A DNA stretch of 64,000 nucleotides, taken from Macropodus opercularis. Lineage: Eukaryota; Chordata; Actinopteri; Anabantiformes; Osphronemidae. Numbering within the stretch: position 1 is the first letter of the stretch; each line of letters begins with the position of its first letter. Positions 1-12,279 of this stretch are shown in pieces. The notes beneath the pieces are model-generated. The model did no database searches and was not told the DNA's origin. It saw only the letters and a program-made list of their open reading frames with translations. The translations under genes were made by a program, and so were the position numbers. Where the stretch lies: the NCBI GenBank assembly GCA_030770545.1, contig CM061098.1:14474001-14538000 (forward strand), given 5' to 3'.

Positions 1-3000
1 TCAGACGCTTTTAAATGACGGCAGACGTGAGTAGTAGGTGGCTGAGCCTGACCTGGAGTCGGAGATCCTTTTGTTCAATTAAGCGCTCATTTGTTTTCTG
101 TTTGTTTCCTTTGCTTCTGTCTAAACCATCCTACTTTGATGAAGGGCCCTTGTGTCTTCTGCCTTGTTTTGTGTACACTCAAAAAAATGGAAACATTTGG
201 TCTCGTTCTCATTTATGCATTCATCAAACGTCCTAAAGTAGAGCAGCAAGCGAACTGCTAAAACACCTAAAATAATGGTAATCCCCACTAGCTAATGATA
301 TTGTTGTGATATTGTAATGATGCCTTAGCTTGGTTGTAAATTGTTCATTTCATTTATTGTCTCTACAAAGTGACACAGTTGGGGTTTTTTTTGCCCTGGA
401 GTGGAGCCATGGATTCCCTCATGTTCACACTCATCTCTGGTAGCATGATGTATAATTTATGCTCATAATGAACAGCTTTTAACATGTGCTATATCTTTAT
501 GACGTTTTGTTTTCCTCCCATCGTCCAATGGGTGCTGGGAAACTAAAAGACGCACAGAGAAATGGCGGCTGTTCCTCCAGGTGAAACTTGTGTCACTGGA
601 GTTTTCACCCTTGGATTTCGAACTGAAACCTTCAGTGGTGAGACAAGCAGTTAAGAATCGTCGGATGAAGCGGCGACAAAGTGAAGGGCGATCGATGTGT
701 TTTTAAAAAGACATTCAGCGGGACCTTCGCAGCAGCTGCTCTGCATGTTGAATTGTCCGGCCCATCATCAGAGCATCGATCGAAAGTACATAATTATTTG
801 AAGGCGTCACCTTGAACTGAGCTCGCGTGTTGGCAAAATTTACATCTAAATTGCACCCAGCTCTCACCCCATCTCTTTTCATTGTGTTCGGGGGGGAATT
901 GGCCATCAGGACACAAAAATCGACTAATTAACCAATAACAGACTGACGCTCTCAGCACCCGGTGGCTATTAAGCTCGAGCGAGGTGAAGTGAAACAGCCT
1001 CCGCACAAAAAGTGTGCACAGATGACAAGGAATAAAACAAACCAAAAAAAAATAAATGAATGGCGAGGGGGAGGAGAAATAGAGTTGAGCCTAAAGCAAA
1101 GAGGGAACGGGGGGAAACTTATTCCCAAGTGATCCGTCAGTCAGAGAGAAGGCTTTATTTAGACAGTGGGGTTTTATTATTTGTGAAACTCGACGGGGAA
1201 TCATTTCCCTGCCGGATCCTTCGCTCGTTTCCTCATTGCTTCAGAACTTCTGTAATGAAACACATTTATCATCTGCAAAAACGACAAACGTGCAGATGAA
1301 AGCTGTCTGTTTTGACAGAGGTAATTGCAGGATCCCGAGGCCTCCTTCCTGCACCGGCCGCGCTCACCTCACCCACGGCGCTATTGACAGCTTAATAATT
1401 TGGCCCCTGCAGGCTGAAATTAGCTTGATCTTATCTGTCAGGAGTCCTTTGTCCGTATTGATTTAAGATATTAAGCCTGTCAGTATGCATACAAAAGGTG
1501 CAGTGTGACAGTTTTATTGCACGTTTCACTCATTAGACTCTACATCTTAAAGGCTGATGGAAGACAGGACTGAGCAGGGAGTCCACTCACCAGTAGTTAT
1601 TAATTATCAACACTGTCACTCTGTTGCATCTCCTGCCAGTTTAACTCCCCCCCCCCATGTCTGCTGCTTTCGTTGCTCCAGTCTCAGCTTCTGAACGTCT
1701 ATTGTTCGAAAACCTCAAACACACCGAGCCGCAAACCAGTAGAGACTCTCCCACTAAGACAATCCCTTCCGTCTCGACAGAGGCCTCTCCTCTGTCTTCT
1801 GACATGGTTGTTATCAAAATGTTTCTGATATATACTGTATATACGCGCGCGCTCCCAATCTGAGCCATCCATCTAAATTAATCTCTCCACCTTCGTCTCT
1901 TCCCGCACTCCGAGCAGCTGAAGCTGGCAGACTTCCCTGACGTTTGTTTACCGCGCCATCAATCAGGCCCTCGTCACCGGCAGCGCATCCTGCAGACAAG
2001 TCTTCCACTTTACGACCGCAGCCTCCTCTGAAGTTTTTCAACAGCCACGTGGGACAGAGAGACAGAGAGAGAGAGGGGGGAAGCACCGAGCTGAGGGATT
2101 TTCACAGGAACTCCTCTTTGTATTCAAGCATCCGATGCTTGTGCCCCATTTATGTCTGTGTGCGCATCACTTTAAAGGAGTGATCTGGGAACAACGTGGA
2201 AATTTACAGCGTCTGAGCGGGAAGTTCACGTTCAACTGGCCGTTTTCCAAAGACGCGCATCGTGAGACTGTTCTGTTGTTTCCTCTCTCCAAAGGTGTCA
2301 TTTTGCGAAAACCATTAGTTGAACCTATGGCACCTTCTCCCTTTTCAAACTTGCAGAACAGAGTTTATATATCTGAGAGCATTTCTGTGACATTGGAATA
2401 GTAGGACAGGTTCACATGATAAAACAAGAGAGAAAGGCCCTTTATGAAATGCGTCCTTCAGTGCATCATCACACAAAACAGTTGATTCGCCATCGCTGTT
2501 GCAGCAGCTGAGGTGCTTTTACTATCTTTGATCACGCTAAATTCTAACGGCGTCCTCTTTATCTCCCTCCTCACTGAGAGTTTTTTCAAATTGAATTCAT
2601 TTCTCCAGGGCGTTTGTTCTTTGATCTGGTTGTGTATGGCTACATCGCCCCAATGAAACATCCTTGTCATCTCAGTTTTTCTTTCACAACTTACATCTGC
2701 AGTATTCAAAAGAGTTCGGGGAATCCAATTACTTCTCATCCGTGTAAACAACCTTTAGTGCCTGCGCGCGATTGTTGTTTCACCGCCTTCAATCATAATC
2801 ATGTGTCGTACGTACTTAGACATATTTATATTTGCGACCTGGCTCGGTTCGCAGTCCCCAGGTCTCGTTTTTGTGTCTATAAAAACCACAGCTTTTTGAT
2901 CCTTCGCGTGAAAAGTGTAGCCTGGAAACGGTTCTGTTGACCAAATTGATCTCTGAGGGGAACAACATACATCCGTTGCTCGAATGTGCATCAAAATGAC

Positions 3001-3268
3001 TTTTTTTTTTTAGCAGCTATTTATTTTTGACTTGGACCCTGCTAAGTAACACAGCCTCTACATTCTAATCATATGCTCATTAAGGCTGCAGAATCTGCTG
3101 TAGATGGTGTTTCCTGTGCTTAGCATGCAGAGGATGCTGAAATCTCCTTGTGTTGAGTAAGAGGCCTCTGTGTCGGTAAATTAAACAACAGCGGCTCTGG
3201 TGGCTTCTGCGTCTCCTTCCTTCCACTCATCCAGACGACTGTCTTGTCTCTGCTGATTTACCTGCCAG
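1..3268 (+). other. gpc3: gpc3 intron 1, 3' part
   Basis: This stretch lies upstream of the first visible glypican exon and ends in a pyrimidine-containing acceptor (tttacctgccag) at 3268. I looked for the first glypican exon (start codon, hydrophobic signal peptide, first conserved Cys) and did not find one, so it should lie upstream of the window. The open frames here are short, lack domain features and look like chance. Short low-complexity tracts are present, such as a C run near 1647 and a T run near 3001. The stretch at about 1310-1510 is AT-rich and unique-looking and could be a conserved non-coding element, but that is inference only. Confidence 0.7.
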
Positions 3269-3430
3269 GTGCGGATCTGCAGGTTTGCCAAACCAAAGGC
3301 CCGACCTGCTGTTCCAAGAAGATGGAGGAGCGGTATCAGGTAGCCGCGCGCAGCAACATGGAGTCTGGTCTGCAGGCTGTCAGCGCTCAACTCAAACGCC
3401 TAATCATCCAGAACGCTGCCATTTTCCAAG
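3269..3430 (+). CDS. gpc3: Glypican-3 exon 2 (N-terminal Cys-rich lobe)
   Basis: This 162-nt exon encodes residues 1-54 of the visible core protein; the first codon is completed by the unseen upstream exon (phase 1). It begins GADLQVCQTKGPTCCSKKM and contains the paired Cys-Cys and KMEERYQ motif typical of glypican N-terminal lobes, then a helical segment ending IIQNAAIFQ. The acceptor is ctgccag at 3268 and the donor is gtaagt at 3431. The KGPTCC and IIQNAAIFQ blocks fit GPC3 better than GPC5, which as I recall has KKPTCC and ISRNAAAFQ. Three of the conserved glypican cysteines are here. In the family this part belongs to the extracellular globular domain that binds Wnt and Hedgehog pathway proteins. 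The exon is followed by a 37-kb intron, but its last base joins the next exon to give a Glu codon in frame. Confidence 0.95.
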
Positions 3431-5269
3431 GTAAGTTGTTGGGACACTTTGTCCAAACCTGTTTCAAAATGACAAGATGATCCCCCCCCTACTGGCACAG
3501 AGAAGAAGCTTCATTACTCCAATTTGAAACTGATAATTGATGGCCTCATATCAACCCAGTCCGTATCCACTTTCTTTGCTTTCACATCCCTTCTACACGT
3601 CAGCAACTCACTCCTCCAGACAGTGAGTCACGCATAAATAAAGCAAAAGCATAATACACGCAGACAGGGATGAGACATTCAGCTGCTGTTCAACTAAAGT
3701 TTGAAGAGACTCGGCTTGGTTTGTTTGTGCCAGACGGGTAGTTCCAGAAAGTAGCTGATGCCCCAGAGGTGCACTGCAGCAAGCGATGACTGTTATTTAC
3801 TCAGTGAAAAGAGCGAGTCAGCAGTGGTTGTGGAAACCACTCATGGATGAGAAAGGTCAGAGGAGACTGACTGGTAGGACTTGTTCAAGCTGCGTATTCA
3901 GAAAAACGTCTGAGGCTGAGGTTTCAGCTTCTGAGCTGAGAGGAGCGCGTGGCGACGGTGAGAAAGACGGCAGGTAGGAGCTGAACGCGAATGCTGACAC
4001 GTCGTGTAACAGCGGAGGAAACGGATATTGATGAGTCAGCAGGAAGAATGTGACACATCCCAGTCGATGCGTTCGTGTTGAATAGTTGCTGTAAAGCACT
4101 GAGGCTGCATCAGTAAGTAAAGCCCCCGCTGGTTCGTCATACGGGCCCAGAACGGGACGCATGCCGAATGAATCTGCTTTAATGCAATCATCGCTGATTG
4201 TAATCAAAACCGCAGCGAGACGAGGGTTTCAGGTTGCAGCTGCCCCTCAAAGACAGCGACGATGCTGCGTCAGTACAGCAGACATGAAGCTCCACGTGCC
4301 CTGGAGAGTTTTGAAGGAGTCTTCAAGGCTGCGTCTGTGGTCATGCCCAGGACAGATCTCTCTGTGTTGGTTGTGTTGACTTACCCACTGGTGACTGCTT
4401 CACCATCAACCACAGAAACAAATAGTTGGTGAGTTTGCTGTGTCATTTTTTTGAATGATCCTACTGCTCAGTTCATTTGCAGTGTGGTAGGAACAACTTT
4501 TCAAGTAAGAAACATGCTCCTTTTACAAATGAATAGTTTATATGTTAAGTAAAATAGATGTTGATGTGTTGCTGCTTTGCTTTTGGGTCCTTGGACTCTG
4601 TGTGTGATTTTGCTATTTCCCCCTTGACACTGACATTCATGTGCTCATGTTCAACAAACTCTTACCATAAATGTGAAACTCTGGTTAAAAAGTTGCACAA
4701 CTGATTTGAAGTTTGCTCCCTGACAACAAAGCAGCACACACACCAATTTTCTTGCGCAGCGCAGCCACGGCAACAACAGCTGTTGTGAAATTTAACGCTC
4801 AGCTTTTGTTATCTCGCTACGCAGACCCTTTCGGTGTTGACCGTCCCGGGGATTCCTCTTCAAGTGGTACTGTATGTGCGGACTCGCTCGGCCAACTCGG
4901 GGTTTCCACTTCCACTGGGAAGCGTGGACTCACTGCAGCTCGCGCCCGTTGGTTGGGAAACACAGCACCGTCCTGACACGCCAATTAAAACTCCAGATTT
5001 AATGGGGACCGAGGGGTTTGCTCGACTTGGTTGTTACACGCTAACTACGTTAGAGGCGGCTGCTGTGGTTTGGCTGCACTTTCCTAGAAGGGGTTCAATA
5101 CTAATTGCTTTAGCGTAGGACTTGAGAGAACTCCCCAAACAGCCTGAAATCCTTTTAACATCCTGGTCTTATCTGTTTCCCTTTATTTTATTTCTCTCCC
5201 CTCTTTCTTCTTCTCTCTGACGCTGTCATCCTCTCTCTCCATCTCTGTCTCGTTCAATCTTCTTGACTT

Positions 5270-5278
<9 letters not shown>

Positions 5279-5303
<25 letters not shown>
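5279..5303. repeat. (CT)n microsatellite
   Basis: About 12 uninterrupted CT units lie inside a wider pyrimidine-rich stretch (about 5190-5330) in intron 2. Read on the other strand it gives only a polar Arg/Glu-rich open frame, which is a by-product of the repeat. Confidence 0.9.
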
Positions 5304-5482
5304 GCGCTGTCTGTCTCCTTCCTTCCTTCTCTTTTGTGCTTTTGGGAATTGAGCACATGTCTTGTTTGCAGTCTTCCTTTGCAGCTCTCTTTCACTTTTC
5401 CTTCAGTGCTCTCTTCTGCCAGAGAGATCAAAGGGCTTCACCTCTCCTCGCTTCTGTCTTCCATCTCAGAGTGCTCTCTCTC

Positions 5483-5501
5483 TATATATATATATATATA
5501 T
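5483..5501. repeat. (TA)n microsatellite
   Basis: A short alternating TA run directly follows a CT-rich stretch in intron 2. The Tyr-Ile repeats in nearby open frames come from this run and are not protein-coding evidence. Confidence 0.85.
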
Positions 5502-8500
5502 CCATCCCTGCATCCCCCTCTTCTTTCTAGTTCCATCCTGCTTTCCCAAGCCTCAGACTACACCCGAGGTTTTAGCCCTTTTGAAGTCAACTTCTCCAAA
5601 CAACAGAAAAAGTAATGGCTCTGTCTGGCTTTTGTCTTTTAAGCAGCATGATGACATGCTGCTTAAACATTAGGCTTCTTGAAGATCAATACCAGGAAAT
5701 AGGTAAGGCATTAGGAATTTCTAATGGTGCGTGACTCTAGCGCTGAAAGTCTGATATACCATTTGACAATCTAATGAGCCTTAGCTCATCTCTTTATGGT
5801 ATACTGGGGAAATAGTGCATAATGGATAAACTGCTGCATCCATTCTGATGCGTGACTGACTGTTGGATTTCATTTTGATTCACATTAGCGAGATCATAAC
5901 ACGGTCTTCCCCCCACGCGTGCTGTGATTGCCTCGCACCCAGTGGTCTGATGTTGTCAATTTAGTTCAAAATGAGACATTGTAAACCTGCGCAGATGCTC
6001 ATCTTTGAAATTAATCTTTTCAAAGGAGAAGCTGCTCTTGTGCATGCTTAGGTTTTAATTTAGTAAATTAATGCTGCGGCCCAGTAAATCGGTAGTATGC
6101 GATGCTGCACGTCAGCGAAAGTGATTATATGGCTTTTATTGTGGAGTTTTGAGTCGGCCTGGCAGGGGGAGGGCGTTCATTAATCAACCACGTGTTTTCA
6201 TAAGGACCGATCACGCCGGACAAGTAGAGTGGTGCACCTTGGACAGGTGATCAGAGGCCGAGACTTCACATTACACTCTTAACAAAAATCATTAATCGAC
6301 TTAAAAGATGCCCTCCAGCAGCTCCGAGGATCAAATCTCTTGAGTTTAAGTCAATGCCTCCTCAAGTTTGTCTTTGTATATGTTGTTATGAGAATAGTCT
6401 GAGCGGACACATGCTGCACAACCTGGGCTGCTGCGTTTGTTTCTGTCTCTTAAAGTCATTCATCTCTAACCAACCTTTTTTTCGTTTCCAGAACATTTTC
6501 CTAGCGCTGCGACTCGCCTGACACACAAGTCACAGATTTATGATGTAAAGTAATTATAGTTCTCATCTCATGTCATCTGTAGTCCCTGTAACTGCCCGAC
6601 AAAGCAGAAGCTCATCTAAAACCATCTTCTGGCATTTTGGGTGATTGGCAGCTCTAATTGTTGTTATTTCCCCTGCGATGTGGCCTTCAGAGCAGCACTG
6701 CTGGTGTTGTGCTGCTCATCCCGAGCCACAGCCTGCAGATTAGATTCAATTAGATTATTCTCTATTGTTAATGAGACGAGCATTTATTTAACTTTTAAAC
6801 TGTTTTTTAAATGATGTGCGTCGCAGAGTGGTGGAACGTGGCGGGCCCTGCGTTGTACGAACGAGGAATTGAGCCTCTCCTGGCTGCAGAACTGCTGCGT
6901 GCTCCGTTTCATCACAGCTTGGTGCTGCTCAAGGAACAGGCCTCACCCAGAGGGGGAGTTACACTCGAATCCAAAGAGTAAACCCAGTGAATAAACATGA
7001 GAGGACGGGATTGGCCCGATTGCTTGTAAAGTTAACTGTGGGGAGGGAAGTTGTGCGGTTGTGCAGATATCACAGAGTCTGTGTGATTTCTGCTGAAGAA
7101 AAAGTGGGACAGCCAGCCCGGCGCTCCTGGAATGACTCAATGAGTCCATAGAAGGCTGGCACAGTGGGGTGCTCAAAAACAGGTTTGACTTGGACTACTT
7201 TCCGGGAGCGCGAGCACGTTCTGTGTGTGGCTTCACTCGATGCCGCGAGGCAGGGGAGCTTTCTCCGCTTTACTCTGAGCTCACAGGGGCCATCGCTCTG
7301 TAAATGATCCGGAGTTTGGAAGAGGCTTGAAAGGAATGTTTCTGTCCTTTTTTTTTAATCAAACGTGGAGACAACCGGGCAACCTGTGGAGCGCGATCGC
7401 CGAATGCACAGACATGCGCGTGCGGCAATTTAAAAAGTTCACTCAACAAAAGTGGGAATAAATCTTTTTTTTTTCTGTCCTTGAGATCCTCATACCTCAG
7501 TCCTAGTGGGCCAACAAATTAGCATCTCATTAGCAGTCCCCAAAAACCCTATCGACTTCCTCTGCTTCTTCTGGAGGGGTTTTAATTACTCTAAGTGTAT
7601 AAGGAATTAGAATGGCAGACCCCCTGTGGCCCGGGTGGAGGTGGTTGTTGACCTTGAAAGCAGCGTGCCCTCATTTGTCTCAGATAGTGCTGAATGGACA
7701 TTCGCCGTGGCAGTAACCCAAACGAGATGTGGCAGGAGGTGGATGACGCAGAACCCTGGCAGGCTCATCCTGCGGGCAATAATCAGAACCAGACCTTCCT
7801 GCCCTCTGCATCCATTCCTCGTCTCCCGCTCCTTAGCCATCCGCTCGATCCTAAGTGCTTCAGGCGTCTGAGGCTGTGCGGGCCTGTCCTCGGTTCTTAC
7901 CGTCATCATCTTTCCAATAACACTCCCGTGCCTCGATCTCTCCGTGGAGTCGTTTTGTCTTGCGAAGACGTTTCCCAGAGTAAATCCAATAAGAGAGAGG
8001 AGTGGTGGGGACGCAGGCCTGCTGCAACATGTCTGAAGTTGTTTACGTGCTACCCCGAGCTAATCTAATAACTTAATGATGGGAAGAGGCAGTTCTATGA
8101 TGTCCAATAGGCTCCTTCGAGCATCGTTTACCACACACAATGGGGCACATCAGCCATTACCACATTTTCTTCTATCAGCTCCTAATTTAGTTTGAACTTA
8201 ATTGTTGAGTTTTATCATCATGCGTCACTTATTCGTTTGCTTGTAATGAGATTTTCAGGACTTTTGGAGCACTCTGCTGGGCTGGCAAACAATTCTACTG
8301 ATTGATACTTAATAAAGTGTTAGCGCGTTGTCTGTTCGAGGTCTGAGGTTCGTCTTCGGATGCTGTCGCCAGTCTGCGAGAGCATCTTGCATCGTTTGTG
8401 AAGCCAGAGGAGGAAGCGTGAGCGGCAGACGCAGGCACTGAAGCACAAAAGCATCCCGCTAACATGCAGCAGAGGCACAGGTAGCGCCGCGCTCCTCGTT

Positions 8501-11500
8501 CCTCCCTCTCATCATCCGCTCCGCTGTTTGTGGAGCGCCAGACTCGGATTACAACGTGAATCACCAGAGGCGAACGCAAAACAGATGCTTACGTGCTGTT
8601 TGTCACTGAATTAAGAAGAAAATGTTTGCCTGTTGTTGTTTTTTTTTTTTTCTGTCACAGTTTCCCAGTTTGTTTCAGGCAGGAGCCCTAGTTCCCTGAC
8701 AGAGAGACACAAACCCTGCTGTGTTTTTTTGTTTCGTTTTTTTTTTTTTTACATTCAACTAGAAGAGAGGAAGGAGGTCATAAGAATGTGCAAACCAAGA
8801 GGTTTAAGTGAAAATATGTGTACTGCACTGTATGCTGCAGTTTTTATCTACAGAATATTGATCATTATATGCAATTTACATTTTTCTCTGAATTTCTATT
8901 GCGTCCACAAATGAAGAAAACGCGACAGCATTCGAAACAAACCTTGTGAGTAAAGAAAGATCTCAGTTCAAACACAGCGGCCGAGACTTGCAGCTGCACA
9001 GACGGGTGATTATCTCATTGGGCACATACCTCCCTTACCGCTCAGCAGTCTCCTTCCTGGACTTTATATTGGCTCATCGTCAACCAGCGAGTGTCTGGTG
9101 AGAGGCTGTCAGGAAGGAGGAAGTTGTGAAAATGGTATAAGCTGCATGTGGACGTCCGCAGAGAGTCCGCACACATGCTAATGAACTGAGAAGGATATTT
9201 ATATTACATAAAGTTTGCAGCTACATGGTGTGGACAACTGTGGCCATATTTAAATCAGTTATGTTTTAATCAACAAGCAGTGGCTTGTGGGTGATGATCG
9301 TGTTTGGAAAACAGTGGACATCACCCTGTGCTATGGTTTCAGCATCTGTATATGATTTGTTGATTCAAAAAACAACAATGTATTCTTAGGGATGTCTGTT
9401 TTAGAGGAAAGTAATACCAGCCTCGCTTTTGTCTGAAATGACCTGTGCTAAAAATACACATGTAAAAAAGCTTGAAGTGGATCATTTCCTACATTTCCCA
9501 AAGAGCCTAATCATCCAAAGATAGAATCGCACCGCATTGGTAGATGTTATATGATTTATGTTCATACAGTAGTTGATTAATCGTGTTTATAAGCTTTAAA
9601 ATAATTTGATAAACCAGATGTTCTTGAGCAGGTGTTAAGCTCGTGGAGGAATGAAAATATATTGCATGTCACTGTACATGAGAGTCACGTAAATTCCTAC
9701 ACGTTGTGAATGATGAACTTCCAAGACTCCATCCGTTTTGTCTTGGCAGCCCTATTTCTGCCCTAATCCTTAGTTTTGGCAACTACCTCTTAAAATATCA
9801 CAGCAACTTGGGTCCAGACTGAAACTCTGGGTAAACTGTTGTAAAGGAGGAACGTAATTGCCTTTGTCTGTCTATATCCTGGAAACGAATCCACGTTTTC
9901 TACACCTAACCCTTTGTTTTCATTTTGCACGCTTTCATTTCTCATTGTTTGGCCCTCCAGACTGTCTGTCTTATCTCTCCGGGTTTCGTGCACATTGCCA
10001 GGCGCTCCCGTCTCCGCAGGAGGCCTCGGCATCCTATTCCCAACAGGACTGGCATCCTGTTTAAAGTGCTCCTGTTGTCTCGCTGCGCTTCACAGTACCA
10101 CCTTCTTAATCATGCCTCCGTCTTTTGATTTGACCGCACTCACACCCAAAAATGCGACGCCTGCCTCTCTGCTGATAATATGTCAGCCAATCGACGCCCC
10201 ATGGGGTGGATATTTGCATACTATTTTAGCTGTGGCTCCAGAAATCTTCAATAGCAGAATTATCACCCAGGACAGAAAAGAGCCAATTCTTTCAGATTTA
10301 CATTTTAGACTGTTCATCCCCCCACATTTCCACCATTATTCCCTAACAAAAGGCTAATTTCTCCTCTGAGATTAAGAGTTGGTTTACGCTGTGTTATGTC
10401 TATATTCACCCTGGAAACACCTGTGGAGAGGAGGATTAGTTATCTTACCTTCTGTGCTTGTTCTGTTTCGCGTCCTTGAATGTTTTCCTGTGAGCTCTCC
10501 TCCATAAAGAAAACCATCTCATGGATTTAAATGGAAGTTTTTACGAGTAGTAGTATCTCCAAACATGCTTAGTCCATATTTTCACTAGCTTAAAGGCAGG
10601 AATATCTGTTTTCTCTTCCCAGACCAGAGACAACACTTAGTGCTGACAGATCTGCCTCATTAGATTCATTTATTCTTGTTCAGTCTATGCAGGGAGGCCC
10701 CGGTTTTGATTCGACTGAGTACTATCTGCAGGGAGGACACATGATTTCTATCATCTTTACAATTCCTGCGCATCGTACCCTGTCGTGTTCTTTATGCCAG
10801 TGTGACAAAAGTTGTCATGAGTGGTTTCTAGGGACGAGCGTGGCTCCTCGCGTTTGAGCCACATTTTAATGATGCGCCCTGTTGCACGCCTCTCGAGCTG
10901 AATTTCATCATAGAGGAAAAACAAACAGTGTGGAGTGAGGATAAAAGTGTCATTTGAAATGCTCTCATCAAACAGAGCTGAGGGGACTGACAGCTCCTCC
11001 CAGCTCCAGCTGAGAGAGGCAGTCTTTGTTTCCTTAAAATCTGATGAGCGGCGCATCGAGCAGGACGGAGGAGAGAGGAGAAGAGACGCCGAGAGGGGAA
11101 AGAAAAGCAGCGAAGGCAGCGCATTGACACCTAAACTAACGATATCACCAAACATCTCCATACAGTACACATGTTTCTTTTTCCTTAATAGATGGTACAA
11201 ATATGCTTTTTAGAGATGCCCACAGCTCAGTTTAATCACAGGTGGCTCTCTGGGATAAATGAATGCAAATGTAAAACCACATCTGAGCAGCCGCATCGAT
11301 TAGCAGGACGCTCTAGAAAGTGCACATTAATCTTTATATTAATTTCAAATCGAAACAAATCCTCGGAGGCGATGTGCTCGTGTTTATCCCCGTTCCGAGG
11401 CCTCACGCAGTGTAAATGTAGAGGCTGGATGAGATTTCCTCTCTCTTTTACTTGAAAGCTATCACTGCCTCAGTCTAAAGTTATTTGAGTTCAGCTCTGT

Positions 11501-12245
11501 GGGGGCAACCTCAGCAAGACCTCAAGGTGTTTGCTTGTCAATCTTTCTCTTTGTGCACAATGTTTGGCAGGTCGTGGCATGGGACAACCTGCTCCAAAAT
11601 TAATCTTCAAGGTCTCGCTGTTTATGAGAAGGCTTCCTGAGCCTTGGCAAAGTGCACGCTGCAGTCACTTCACTCACAGGTCTAAGCTGTTTGAACCGAA
11701 TTCAGACGGCAGTTTCATAATATCGACGCAGAGTTTCCCTAAATAGGAAGATTGTCAGACTGCAGCGGCGCTGAGAAGCAACACATTTATTTCCACTCGG
11801 CCACGATGTTTTCACAGTTCCCGTTTCACCTCGCGACCTCACCAGCTTGCCCTCTCCCCCTCCCCTCCCCTCTCCCTCCAACTATGCACTTAAAGTTCAA
11901 AGAGATGCATTTTTCATCTTGACCTATGAAATATTGAAACAGTTACACAACATACGCTCAGCCATGCGGACATAACAAGCATGTCAGCGGGTGGAGCAGG
12001 GCAGAGGCGCTGATCCTACATCTCCTGGACCTCATGGCTTATTTACAGCCGCATGAATATATAACAACAATTAATCTGATTTAACTTGTTCTGAAAGGGG
12101 AAGATCCTCGCCAGAAAAACTATCATGCATTTAAACACTTACCGTGACTCGTGTTTACTCCTCGCTGACAAGTGACCTTTTGCAGCCATGAGAGTTCTTA
12201 TTGTTTTCTCTGAGCTCCTTCTGTAAAGCTTGTTGTGACGATGCA

Positions 12246-12279
12246 TGTGTGTGTGTATGTGTGTGCGCGTGTGTGTGTG
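12246..12279. repeat. Imperfect (GT)n microsatellite
   Basis: GT units interrupted by at and gc form a degenerate dinucleotide repeat in intron 2. No other feature is visible around it. Confidence 0.8.

Noticed and set aside
1..3268. First gpc3 exon with signal peptide
   Set aside because: No start codon followed by a hydrophobic signal and the first glypican Cys, with a phase-1 donor, was found; it is probably upstream.
10757..11200. 147-codon minus-strand open frame
   Set aside because: No family match that I recognise and low-complexity Ser/Leu composition; treated as chance in intron 2.
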